DNA of 64,000 nucleotides from Nicotiana tabacum (GCF_000715075.1 NC_134093.1:97200826-97264825), one strand, 5' to 3'; numbered from the stretch's first letter, positions 35,470 to 46,879 are shown. A program made the numbers and translations. The notes: generated by a model from the sequence alone, not told the origin.

Positions 35470-35970
35470 TGAGTGTTAGTTGAATCCCATTATCCAGAAG
35501 GGTCCTGTAGACTTAATAAATTAAATCTCATTATCCAGGATGGTCAAGAAAACTTAAAAATTAAATCCCATTATCTAGTAAGGTCCTGAGAACTTTAAAA
35601 ATTTAATTTAATTTAAAAATAAATTAAAAACTTAAAACTAAATCCCATTATCCAAGAGGATCCTGAGATCTTTAGAAATTAAATCTCATTTTTTAAAATC
35701 AAAAGCTTAAAATAAAATCTCATTATCCAGGAGGGTCCTGATAATTCTAAAATTAAATCCCATTTTTTAAAATTGAAGACTTAAAAATAAATCTCATTAT
35801 CCAGGAGGGTCCTCACAATTCCAAGATTAAATCCCGTTTACTATGAGAAAAAAACTTAGAACTAAATCCCATTATCTAGGAGGGTCCTGACTTAAGAAAT
35901 TAAAATTTTTGTTTTTAAAAGTAAAGATCTCAAAAATTAAAATCCCATTATCCAGGAGGGTCCTGAAGAG
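35470..35970. repeat. Tandem array B, TCCCATTATCCAGGAGGGTCCTG units, eight copies
   Basis: The core starts at 35487, 35527, 35567, 35644, 35719, 35793, 35868 and 35944, giving units of about 40 to 77 bp. Spacers are AAAATTAAA-type. Each core contains the imperfect palindrome CAGGAGGGTCCTG. It abuts array A but shares only the CCAGG word with it. Confidence 0.85.
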
Positions 35971-36719
35971 TCGAGAATGAACTTGCCTTAAAACCTTACT
36001 TTCATCATAGAGGATACCTACAAAAGATAAAAAAAATTCATTGCCCATGTTTCAATCAAAGAAAATCTTGTGAGTTTAAAAACAAAGTGGTTAGTTTGTG
36101 GCATCGTTGCTGAAAGTGTCCGCTTCTACCACTATCATGCTTTATTTTGATTTGCTGCTTCGGGCTAGCAAGGAATTATTTGACCTTCTGATCAAACCTC
36201 GACCACGAAAACCTTCGAGTGAATTGAATCCCTTACCACTCACTTGTTGCATTGTGTTTTCATTTTGACAATTGTTGAACCTCTATATTTCTCAAAATTC
36301 AAGAATCAATTGATCATCTGAACTCAAGTTATAACCACATTGATCATTCTGAATCATGTCACATGTGATGTGCATGGACAAAATTCGCCTTGTGCAATCA
36401 AAAAGCTGGTACTAGACTTTGAAGTCCCTTCTTGCTTGTTTTAACAAAGGCTAACTTGAAAGAGACTCAGAGAATTAGTACCAAAAGAACCTAGCGAAGT
36501 GAGTTTGAGCAGTAGGAATGACAAAGAAAAGTTTGAACAAGGATGTCTATTTGGAGAAGAGAGGAAAAGAAACTTATCTGAGTGACTCCAATGATCGTGA
36601 CATACATTTTGGACTGATCAACCTAATATGTCCAACCAATCACACATTCAGTTTGCGTCATGTATTCATATATTGAGGTTGGGCTTAACTGATCCAAATT
36701 CTCTGTAAAATCCACAATC
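35971..36719. other. Non-coding spacer between arrays B and C
   Basis: No coding motif or repeat is recognised. It is probably untranslated or LTR sequence of the same retroelement that carries the arrays. Confidence 0.35.
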
Positions 36720-36915
36720 CTCACTCGTCTTGTAGTGTCCCGAAGGATTTTCACCATCAAGCCTCTCTCATTTGTTTATTTCTCCCTCACCGTCGCCTTA
36801 TAGTATCCGCAAGGGTTTTCACCAATAAGACTCTCTCATTTTAATATTTCACTCAACTGACCATCGCCTTACGGTACCCGTGAGGGTTTTCACCTGTAAT
36901 ACTCTCTCATTTTAT
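36720..36915. repeat. Tandem array C, about 70 bp units, three copies
   Basis: The core CGCCTTATAGTATCCGCAAG followed by GGTTTTCACC and CTCTCTCATTT starts near 36726, 36794 and 36865. The three copies differ at about a fifth of positions. Confidence 0.8.
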
Positions 36916-37216
36916 TCATTTTTCCTTGTGCCCATGATCAAAGTGTTACCCATGATGCAAGAAAATCATACATTTATTACACGCTTGACTTGGCATTCTA
37001 AAAGACTTGATCGAAAGCTCTTTCTTTGGACAGTAATGTGGACATGGTTAGAAAGAAAAGATGGCATGTAGGCTCAAAACAACTTGAGATGAAATAGTTT
37101 AAAATTATAACTTTTGGAATCATATCTTATAGCAAAACTAAAACTTCTTCCCAAGTTTCTTTGAGTCTGGGGAATTTTAGATTTTTATTTTGGTGGGACT
37201 GAACCTCAAAGTAAGG

Positions 37217-37259
37217 CTGCCTACGTATCCTTTAAAGGAATCAGGTCGAACGTAGTTCC
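37217..37259. repeat. Conserved CTGCCTACGTATCC block, copy 3
   Basis: CTGCCTACGTATCC is followed by AAAGGAATCAGGTCGAACG and TAGTTCC. It sits directly before a long pyrimidine tract. Confidence 0.6.
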
Positions 37260-37263
37260 AACC

Positions 37264-37400
37264 ACAATTCTTTTGTTTTATTTTTTTCTCTCATTTTTTC
37301 TTCTTTGTTTTCTTTTTTTTCTCTTTCTCTTTTTTTTTCTTTTTCTTATTTTTCTTTTTCTTTTTTCTTTTTTTCTCTTTTCTACTTTTTCCCCTTTTCT
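37264..37400. repeat. Long polypyrimidine tract (T/C)
   Basis: About 135 bases are almost pure T and C (TTTTTTTCTCTCATTTTTTC and so on). On the - strand this is a polypurine run lying between the integrase scrap at 37622-37858 and the conserved block. That is about where a Gypsy polypurine region or 3' untranslated tract would be, but it is far longer than a priming tract. Confidence 0.7.
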
Positions 37401-37621
37401 AACTCTATTTCTGATTCCAAAAGAGGGGTATGAAAGAAAATAAATTAACGCTCAAAAGAGGTAGCAAAGGATAAAAGTGTTTGGGTAGCAGAATAAAACG
37501 CCTTCGTCATTCCAACTTTGAACATGCGAAGTACAAAATATGCTATTAAAGATGAGTGAAGAAATTTTACATTGTATCTCTTAACATCATCAGAATTGAT
37601 AGTCATAACCACAACTTTGCC
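37401..37621. other. Short non-coding stretch
   Basis: It lies downstream, on the - strand, of the integrase remnant stop. No motif is recognised. Confidence 0.3.
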
Positions 37622-37858
37622 TTATATGTCTGTTAAATAAAAAGCACCATTGGGAAACACTCTTGTCACAATGAATGGCTCCTGCCAGTTTGGAGCAAAC
37701 TTACCTTTAGCTTCGGCCTGATATGGAAGGATGTGTTTCAATACTAGCTGACCCACTTCAAATTTTCGGGGATGCACCTTGTTGTTGTATTCTCTTGCCA
37801 TTCTCTTCTGATGCAATTGACCATGACACACCGCTGCCAATCTTTTCTCATCAATCAA
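37622..37858 (-). pseudogene. Integrase C-terminal fragment of a large Gypsy element, probably Tat/Ogre or Athila type
   Basis: On the - strand 78 codons read MIDEKRLAAVCHGQLHQKRM, then EYNNKVHPRKFEVGQLVLKH, KGKFAPNWQEPFIVTRVF and NGAFYLTDI. The KF.PNW.EPFIV segment is the GPY/F-like C-terminal module in the form used by Tat and Athila lineages. It differs clearly from the Tekay and chromovirus integrases here. The fragment is open but starts at an arbitrary break (37858), where it abuts, in opposite orientation, a Tekay integrase end. It could be the 3' end of the element whose non-coding repeats lie at 30400-37260. Confidence 0.75.
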
Positions 37859-37861
37859 ACT

Positions 37862-38106
37862 CGGCTACTCCAATTGGGCCTGGGTTTGAGGAGGAGCCAG
37901 TTTCCATTGTCAACAGACAGGTTCGCCAGCTGAGGTCCAAGGAAATTTCTATGGTACAAGTTCAGTGGAGGGGCCAACTTGTCGAGGAGGCGACTTGGGA
38001 GGCCGAGGAGGACATACAGAGCAAATATCCACACCTATTTAGCACTCAAGGTATGATTCTAGACCCATTCGAGGACGAACTTTTGTTTAAGAGGAGGAGA
38101 ATGTAA
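37862..38106 (+). pseudogene. Tekay-like integrase C-terminus with chromodomain, 5'-truncated
   Basis: GPGFEEEPVSIVNRQVRQLR, SKEISMVQVQWRG and VEEATWEAEEDIQSKYPHLF are the chromodomain-type tail of Tekay/Del integrase, which is thought to guide insertion to modified chromatin. The aromatic and acidic positions (V.W.......TWE....) are kept. The frame is open to its own TAA at 38104-38106. That stop lies inside the TGTAATGACCC start of the adjoining LTR, because RRRM is read from the purine-rich tract GAGGAGGAGAATG. Everything upstream is missing; the break is at about 37862. Confidence 0.9.
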
Positions 38107-39198
38107 TGACCCGACCAAACGTTTTACTTTATAGATCCCCGTTACCCTAAATAAGACTCCCCGTATGTACTTTTTCTATTTTATGACTTGCGGGGATGGT
38201 TAGTTGGGGGATTTGGAAGGGTTCGGTTTGAAATCAGAACACTTGGTTCCTTAATGTTAGCTAAAAAGGGCGAAGTTATACTTGAGTCAACATTTTTAGT
38301 AAACGAACTCATAACCGGGATTTGACAGTCCCAATAGGTTCGTATTATGATTTTGGACTTGGGCGTATGTTCGGATCGAGTTTTGGATGACCCGAGAGCG
38401 TTTCAGCATAAAATGTTGAAAGTTGGCGTATTGAAGGCTTTAAAGTTCTTTAATTTGGTTTGGAGTAGGTTTTGGTGTTATCGAGGTCTTTTTGGGAATC
38501 TAACCCTCGGAGTAGTTCCATATGGTGATTTAAGACTTGCACGCAAAATATAGTTTCATTTTGAGTAGTTTAAGTACGAATCCGCGTGTTAGGAGTAAGA
38601 GGAAGTATTTAAAGTTCATAAGTTGATCCTATTGGTTTTGGGTTGCGATTCTTAGTTTTAATATTGTTTTCCACATTCCAAGGGTACAAGCGAATCTGTT
38701 TTATGTTTTCAAACTTGTTGGTATGTTTGGACGGGTCCTCGGGGGGCTCCGGATGCCATTCAGACAATGCACACAAGTATTTTTGCCTTGGGTGATCAAC
38801 TGAAGCATCCAGCTTCTGGTGCAATCGCACCTGCGGAGGACCAGCCGCAGGTGCGAGGTCGCATAAGCGAGCCAGTAGCAGCAGAAGAAGCCTAGCATAG
38901 GCAACCCAGAAATCGCAGATACAGATGCGGTGGGCACAGATGCGGTCAAGGGGCCACAAAAGCGAGGAAGGGCGCAGGTGCGGCTTGCGCATCGCAGGAG
39001 TGGGCTCGCAGAAGCTAGCCATTCTTCCGCAGATGTGGATTTAGGCCAGGGAAGAAGGGTCCAAATCTGTGACGAACCTCCTGCAGATGCGGCCCATACA
39101 CCGCAGATGCGAAAGTCCTGGAGTTAGTGAGGTCCATTTATTTCGGACTTAGGTCATTTTTTGTTCATTTATTTCACTTCTTGGGGCGATTTTGGAGC

Positions 39199-39203
39199 TT
39201 CCT
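39199..39203. repeat. Target-site duplication TTCCT, left copy
   Basis: It is identical to 42018-42022 on the other side of the solo LTR. Confidence 0.9.
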
Positions 39204-42017
39204 TGTCACGACCCAAAATCCACTATAGGTCGTGATAATGCCTAACACCGCTGTCAGACAAGCCAACAATGATTCATCAATTTAATTACTCATTTTAATA
39301 TTTTGAAATCATAATTTTCATTACTTAAATATAAAATGGGATATATAGAGGAGAAATGTTAATAACTACGTGATCTGCAAAGACAAACAACAGTAGGAAA
39401 CCCCAAAAACCGGTCTCACAAGTGCATGAGCATTAACTAGGAAGTATAATAAAATACAACATCTGTCTAGAATACAAAATTACACAGGAAAAATATAAAT
39501 AACTATGATGGAGACTCTGTAGGTTGCAAAGCGTAACATGAAAATAAGCTCATGGTATAGTCCATGCAATAGCCGCACCGTTGCGCCCAAAGGACCATCA
39601 GACATATAAGTACCTGCACAAAAAGTGCAGCAAGTGTAGCATGAGTACGTAAATCAACGTGTACCCAGTAAGTATCTAGCCTAACCCTAGAGAAGTAGTG
39701 ACAAAGGGTCGACATCGACACTTACTAGAGGTCCAATAAGACAGATACAGTAGGAGTAAACATATGTGATTCAAAGTAAATAAACAAAAATAACAGGTGT
39801 AAATACGTGGTGCAACTCTCTTCTCAAAAATATCTCAAGCTCTCAGCTAGTAGTTACCTCCTCAATAAGAGTATATATAATATGGACCTTACCAGATAGG
39901 TCATCATAGTTCAATCAGGGGAAGCTCACAGATATGATGGCTTCTTGCCAATTATTGCGCACCATTTCATAATAGTATTTCATAGAAATAGCGAGGCGTA
40001 CGACCCGATCCATCATAACATTACCAAACCATAAATACATCTATTTGTTGTCAAGGCGAACGGCCCGCTCCCATGAGAGTGTGGTACATAAATCCTGTCG
40101 TGGTGTACGGCCCGATCCCATTAGTGTGCGCACTGCCGAGGGTCGAACGGCACAAACCATAGATGTATCTATCCTGCCGAGGCGAACGGCCCGATCCCAT
40201 TATAATAAGAACCTTTGACCGGTCCTTGACCCAACTCACGAATAGTCGTGTGAGTTATAGATTTTAAGAGGACTTTTCAATGAGAACCCATAGCACGAGA
40301 GAATTTCATAGGAGAGTTCAATTATATAGCGGCTTATCATGAAGCCCATCGAATCTCTACGATGGCGAGTCCATTACTTCTACACAAGTCTAGTCTCAAG
40401 TCGCATCGTAAAAATAAAGGAATTTAATAGACATTAACAACTCAAGGAGTACAGTTATAGTATGGTGTGAGCCTAAGTCTACCCGGACATAACATGAATC
40501 TAGCTGCACACGGACTCTCGTCACCTTGTGTGTACATAGCCACCACAATAAGTAACACAAAACAAATACATCACCTAGGTGTAGTTCCCCCTTCACAGAG
40601 TTAGACATGAGACTTACCTCGCTCTGAATTTCTATAACCAGCTCCAAAGCCTCTCTAACACCTCAAACTGATGCCCGTCGATCCAAAACTATTCAAACAA
40701 ATGTGCAAACCAATAAAAATATATTCTAATGCTCATAATTAATCATTTTAAACAATTCGCAACTCCGTTCGAAAAATCGATAAAATCAATCCTCGGGCCC
40801 ACGTGCCCAGATTCGAAATATTTTTGAAAATAAACCTACTCATAAAACCACAAACTCAAATATATAACTTGTCCCAAATTCCATGTCTAATTTCGTGGTT
40901 AAAATCCCAAAAACCAATTCTATGTTTTTCTAACAAAACCCCAAATTTTCCCAAATTCTCCTCCTTAAATCGACATATAAACCTTACATTTAGCTCACAA
41001 CAAGTGGAAAATTACTTATCTTGTGTTACATGAAGAAACTCCTCAAAATCGCCCAAGAACCGAGCTCCAAAAATCCCAAACGAAAATGATCAAATGACCA
41101 AGTTCGATCCATTATATTCTGCCAAGTTTCGCTTATGCGGACAGAATTACGAATCTGCGGCCTCGCTTTTGCGAGTAAACACTCTCTTCTGCGAACGTCC
41201 CTCACCTGGGCTATCTCCGCTTCTGCCCTCCTCCGCCCGCATCTGCAAGCCCGTAGGTACGGAAATTTTCTCGCACCTGCAAATCCATCCAGCCTCAAAC
41301 TATTCTACATCTGTGACCCCTTGGCCGCTTCTGCGGTCTCGCACCTACGACCCTTTTCTCGCAGGTGCGATTGAACCAGACACCAGCTACCTCAGCTTTC
41401 CCCCAAGCCCATACTCGATCCATTAACCCTCAAGAATCTACCCGAGCCCCTGGGGACCTTAACCAATTATACCAACATGTTCCAAAACATATTTCGAACT
41501 TAGTCTAGGCCTCAAATCCTGCCAAACAACATCAAAATTATCCGAATCATATCAGATCAAGTCCGATTGACCTCAAATATTTCACACAAGTCATAATTAA
41601 CATTACGGGACTACTCACACTTCCGAAATCAGAATCCGACCCCGATATCAAAATGTCTACCCCCGGTCAAACTTTCCAAAATCATTTAAATCTCCAACTT
41701 TTGCCAAATGATGCCGAAATGACTCACGGACCTCCAAATCGACATCCGGACAGGCTCCAAAGACCAAAATCATCATACGAACCTATTGGAACCTTCAAAT
41801 TTTGATTCCGAGGTCATTTACTCAAAAGTCAAACCTTAGTCAATTCTTCCAACTTAAGGCTTATGAAATTAGAATTTTCCTTCCAAATAAACTCCGAACT
41901 TCCCGAAGTTCTATTCAGACCACACCTACTAGTCATAATACCTGAAGTGAAGCTACTCAAGACCTCAAACCGCCGAACGACGCGCTAAAGCTCAAAACGA
42001 CCGATCAGATCGTTATA
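39204..42017 (-). mobile_element. Solo LTR, Tekay-like, - orientation, inside another LTR
   Basis: It starts TGTCACGACCC and ends ATCGTTATA (ACA has become ATA) on the + strand, 2814 bp, with a perfect TTCCT duplication. On the - strand it has the word cluster (plus 41120-41380, GCACCTGC, ATCTGCGGCC), a donor-like GGTAAGTCTC at 40617, the hairpin block near 40520 and an acceptor-like GTGCAG at 39614. It inserted about 1.1 kb into a + strand LTR of the same broad family, so inverted copies lie side by side. Confidence 0.92.
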
Positions 42018-42022
42018 TTCCT
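42018..42022. repeat. Target-site duplication TTCCT, right copy
   Basis: It is an exact match to 39199-39203 and proves the solo LTR's ends. Confidence 0.9.
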
Positions 42023-43673
42023 AGACAGAGATTTCCACCTAGCTATTGGAGGTAAGTAATTTCTATCCAATGTAAGTTAAATACACAAATTATGGGTAAA
42101 TTTTAACATGTAAATTTGTGAAAATTATGGGTTTAGATGAATAACTCTAGTTTTTGATAAAAATGGGATTTACCCACAAAAATGGTTATGGGATTGAGTG
42201 AAAATTATATATTTGAGTTTGTAGGATTATGGGTAACAACTTTCTTCGAACATTTCCAGGGTCCAGGCACGTGGGCCCGGGGGGGTGAATTTTTAGGAAT
42301 CTTCCAATTTGTGTTGGGTAATTACTCTAATAGTTAAATTATGATCTTTGGAACATATTGTGATTAATTTATACAACATTTGACTACTTTCATATTTTTC
42401 GGCACCGAGTTGAGACTTTAGAGTGAATTTGAGGCCGGAAAGCGAGCTTTGAGATAAGGTAAGTCTCTTGCCTAACCTTGTAAGAGGGAATTTACCCCAT
42501 AGGTGATTTAAATTGCTATTTGCTTCTAATTACGGGAGCTACGTATGCACGAGGTGACGAGAGTCCGTGCGTAACTACTAATTATGTTGATGTCCGGGTA
42601 GGTTTGGACCCAAATCATGAAGTACTTGTAATGTTTGCACCCTATTGTTAATTAAAGTGCCTAAATTATATTGGAACTTGATAAAGGAATTGTAAAATAC
42701 CAAATTTCACTTACTTGAGTTTTGGCGGGTTACTTGACCGTTAATAGAAATTGTGATTCTTTGCATATTAGCCTTGTAATAACTTCTAAATCGGATGTTC
42801 ATAAAGTATCATCTCTTCTTGTGGAGCGGGCTGAACGCCTTGGCAATAGATAGATGCATCTATAGTTCATGCCGGATGACCCTCGGCAATGTACACATTA
42901 TTCTCGACCGGGCCGTACGACCTCGGCATAATCGTGCATGATAATACTCAGAGTTTAATTATATTTGATATTAGTCATGGCTTGAGAGGTTAAAATTATA
43001 TAAGACTGAAATTTATTTGGGACTTACCATGTGTGAAAGAATTATTTACTTCCTGCTTGTTATTGAGTTATTATTATTATTTATATAACCCATGCTTACT
43101 TAGAACTTCTGTATTTCTTTACTGTTAGCCCATAGTAAGTGTCGATGTCGACCCCTCGTCACTACTTCGAGGTTAGACTTGATACTTACTAGGTACATGT
43201 TGTTTATATACTCATGCTACACTTCTGCACTACCCGTGCAGGATCTGAGGCAGGTGCATCTGGCGGAGACATCGGTGCGCATCCCCGATACCCTGAGGCC
43301 TAGTGGTGAGCTACTTTCTGAGCCGTTCTGCAGCACCTACAGTCTCTCTCTTTGTACTTATTTTTTGTCTATTTTATTTCAGACAGTAGTTGATATTTTG
43401 TATATTCTACTAGTGCTAATAAACTTGTTTCACTAGGTATTGGCACACATTCTAGTAGACTTTATGGTTTTGGACTACTTATATATCTATGATTGCACTC
43501 AGTTGCTCTCGTTTTATTTATTAAACTTTCTACTTCTTAAATTTCTTAATAAATAAAATTTAATTACTTGAAAACTTATTAAAAGGAGTAATCATATAGT
43601 TAGTTCACCGTTGGTTTGCCTAGCGGTAGCATTGGACGCCATCACGGCCTATAGGAGAAATAGAGTCATGACA

Positions 43674-44990
43674 TACGCCGTCAATTACTTGTTTCCATGT
43701 CTATCTGTATTTCATTAATTATATTATTTCATGTCTTGATTGTTACGTGTCCTGACTGCTTCCTATGCCTCAACTTACGACTTGACATTTATTATTCTCG
43801 TATTATAAAATGTAAATTTCTTCCATGTTTCTATGCTTAATTGATAATTGCCTTAATTGTCTTACTTGCACCCTTTAACTGTCATATATGTGACTTGTCT
43901 TATTGTTGAGTGTTAATTGTAGCCTTTAATGATTTGGTACGAAATTTCCTTCTTGATTTGTAGCTTTCATATTCGTTAATCGTAGAAATTCTTGTAATTT
44001 GAGTTGTTAAATTGATTGCACTTGTTGATTTAATTATGAATCGGGTTGCACGACGCAACAGGTGGAATAAGGGTGGATTTATATTGATATGGTGGGATCG
44101 GGTTGCGCGCCGCAATAGGTAAAATAAGGGTGGATTGATTTGGTGAAATAAGGGTGAATTACGATATTGACTCTGTTTATCTGGTGGGATCTTGTTGCAC
44201 GCCGCAACATATATATTTACTTATTATCACTGATATTTATATGGTGGAATAAGGGAGGATAGTGTTGTACGGTGGGATCGGAATGCACGCCGCAACATTT
44301 TATGTGTTTTGTATTCCCTGATGAATGGTGTTGGCTTCGGTGCTGTCGTACGAGACTCTGAGTATTTGGTATTTCTGTATTTACTAGATTTCGAGGATTG
44401 AGTTATTTTCATGAGTTAACTGCTCTACTTTTTCGTATGTTCCTCTCCTATTATTATTTTTATATACTGCATAGAGGTTATTATAAGTGACCCGCCTTAG
44501 CCTCGTCACTACTTCGTCAAGGTTAGGCTCGACACTTATAAAGTACATGGGGTCGGTTGTAATCATAATACACTTTACACTTCTTGTGCAGATTTTGGAG
44601 CCGGTCCCAACGACGGTTAGTAGATTGCTTGTGTTGACTATTGAATGGAGACTTGAGGTACAACTGCCCGGCGTTTGCAGTCCTAAGTCCTCTTCTACTT
44701 TATTTTAGCTGTGTATTTTCTTTCAGACAACTTTACTTTCATTCAGACCTTTATGTGTATTATTCTAGTAGCTCGTGCACTTGTGACACCAGATTCGGGG
44801 TTATATTTAGTTATTCAGTTATTATGGCTTTTCTGCACTTTATATCAGTTCCATCACAGTTATTTTCATAAATTAACATCAGTTAAGTTAGAATTATTTT
44901 TAAAAATGGCTTAAGATTATTCTAACGTTGTCTTTTCTAGCAAGTGAAATGCCAGCACGATCCCGAAGGTGAAAATTCTGGATCGTAACA
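43674..44990 (+). repeat. 5'-truncated Tekay-like LTR, + orientation
   Basis: It ends CTGGATCGTAACA. It carries the LTR features expected in the last 1.3 kb: GTTGCACGCCGCAAC repeats, the TCGTCACTACTTCG / GACACTTATAAAGTAC block, and acceptor-like TTGTGCAG at 44591. The U3 part and word cluster are missing. The junction with the preceding LTR is abrupt, so it is a deletion product or an older remnant. Confidence 0.75.
44035..44305. repeat. Tandem GTTGCACGCCGCAAC repeats inside LTR
   Basis: GGGTTGCACGACGCAACAGG, GGGTTGCGCGCCGCAATAGG, TTGTTGCACGCCGCAACA and GGAATGCACGCCGCAACA recur with GGTGGAATAAGGGTGGAT between them. TTGC..GCAA makes each core self-complementary. Similar GCGTGCAACCCGATCC words occur in the - strand copies (for example 8128, 15354, 27862, 27893). 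Confidence 0.75.
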
Positions 44991-46879
44991 CACAATGTGT
45001 ACAAAAATATCAACAATAACAAAATGAATGGGAATGCTCAACAAGGAAAGGTATCTCAACAATTAACAACTTCGCCTCAATGTGATAATGACTATTACAA
45101 CTTCAACACCAATAACTCAAGAACATGATATTCCACGAAATAACAACTTCAATTAAAAATGATTCAATAATTAAGAGGTAACAAGACAATAACTTCAACA
45201 AAAGCATATAAGAGCAAAATAACAAGTAAGAGGTAGAACAAGTGCTAACAATGTCAAATAGAGCATGTAAGAGTAGATTAACAATGAGAGATATAACATG
45301 TTATTACAATTCAATTAAACGAATGGAAATTTTTTAGATAATCTAAACCGGTCAAATACCATATATAGCCCGTGTACCCACTCGTCACCTTGCGTACACG
45401 ACTTTCACATAACACAAATAGCACAATCAACACAAATCCTAAGGGGTTGTTTCCATTACACAAAGTTAGGCAAGATACTTACCTCAACTAGGCCAACTCA
45501 ACCCTCTAAAATAGTTTTTCCCCTAAGATTCTCCTCCACTCGGCTCAAATCTAACCAAAAATGAATTAATAATACCAAAAAATTCAAGAGAAACCAATTA
45601 CAATAAATAAAGCTATGATCTTTACATTTTCTACAAAATGTCAACAAAAGTCAACATTGGATCCGCCTTGGATTCCGAATCCAAGCTTACCCGAGAGAAA
45701 CCCGAATCAATACAAGCTCACACGAATGAAAACCGACTCAATCGGAGTCTGATAGCTCAACTAATTCACCAAAACATCGGTCTTGGGTGTTCATAACCCA
45801 AAAGTCTAACCCACACTAGTTGGGTCCCATATCTCCCGAACTATTCCTCTAAAAATCGCCAAATTCAAGTATGTTGTTCTCCTAATATATGAGAACAAGA
45901 CCCCAAATAGAAATAAGAAATAAACCTCTCTAACTCATTTTCAATTTTAAAAATTTAGGACATAACCCTAGGTCTTGATTTAAAGAATTAAATGGCTTTT
46001 CAATTAAAATCATGGATTAAAGTTTAAACCAAAGGAATAAATCAAAAGAAAATACTTAGATTATAGTTTAGACCTTACCCTATGGAAGCAACTTGAAGAA
46101 AATCCTTGAATTCTCCCAATCCCAATCTTTCAAGATGAGAAAAACTCCAACAACATTAATAGCCAAAAATTTCCAGCTGTTCTGCCTCGTTTCTTATGAA
46201 AAACGATCCCGAAACTCTCTTTTGATGCCTCCAATGGATTGCTCATGAAATTTCAATCATGTTAGGCTTTTGAATTACTCCATTAGACCTTATAATGAAG
46301 GATATATGTTGGTTTCAATATTTAGAAATAGTGCAGATTTTAAAATATGAATTCAGTGACAATGTCGTAATTAATCTGAAAACAAATCTAGCAACCCAAT
46401 TCTTAGTAAAATGACCATAAATTCCACATACGATGTCGAAACTTGATGATTTCAGTTACTATGATTCCAAAATTAAAATATGGATATAATTGTTTAGTCA
46501 AAACACAAATCAAAGGACGTTTGCTCAATATGGTAACCTTTATGCTCAAACTAACGTCAAAACCGAAAACAATCACCATACAATCCAAAAATACATCGGA
46601 ATTTAACCAAAATTTGTGTACATGCAAAACATCATCATAAAAACTTATTGAAATAATTAAAACCCAATTTCGAGTCCGTTTACTCAAAAATCAAACTGTA
46701 GTCAACTCCTCTAACTTAAAACGTCTAAAACGAGAATTATTCTTCCAAATCAATCTTGAACCGCTCAAAAAGAGAAACCAACCATACACACAAGTTATAA
46801 TACATAATATGAAGCTAATAAAAGTCTCAAACCACCGAATAGAACGCTAAAGCTCAAAATAACCGGTCGAGTTGTTATA
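44991..46879 (-). repeat. 3'-truncated Tekay-like LTR, - orientation
   Basis: From CACAATGTGTACAA it matches the inner part of 47648-50871 (48770 on: CACAATGTGTACAAGAATAG). It ends CCGGTCGAGTTGTTATA. The hairpin block (about 45368-45400) and donor-like GATACTTACCTC (plus 45477) are present. The word cluster is not clear in this copy. It directly abuts the + strand LTR at 44990, giving a tail-to-tail pair. Confidence 0.75.

Larger units (their letters stand above)
38102..43673 (+). repeat. 3' LTR of a Tekay-like element, interrupted by a solo LTR
   Basis: It starts TGTAATGACCCGACC right after the purine-rich end of pol and ends GAGTCATGACA. It is split by 39204-42017. Rejoining 38102-39203 with 42023-43673 gives about 2.75 kb, the family size, and restores the usual order: GCAGGTGCG word cluster (38815-39120), GATTTTGGAGCTTCC, GGTAAGT at 42052, second GGTAAGT at 42459, hairpin block near 42545, acceptor-like GTGCAG at 43241. 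Confidence 0.85.

Noticed and set aside
38609..39127. Frames of 65-137 codons over the word cluster in the 38102 LTR
   Set aside because: Same cause as above: GC-rich palindromic words open several frames at once on both strands.
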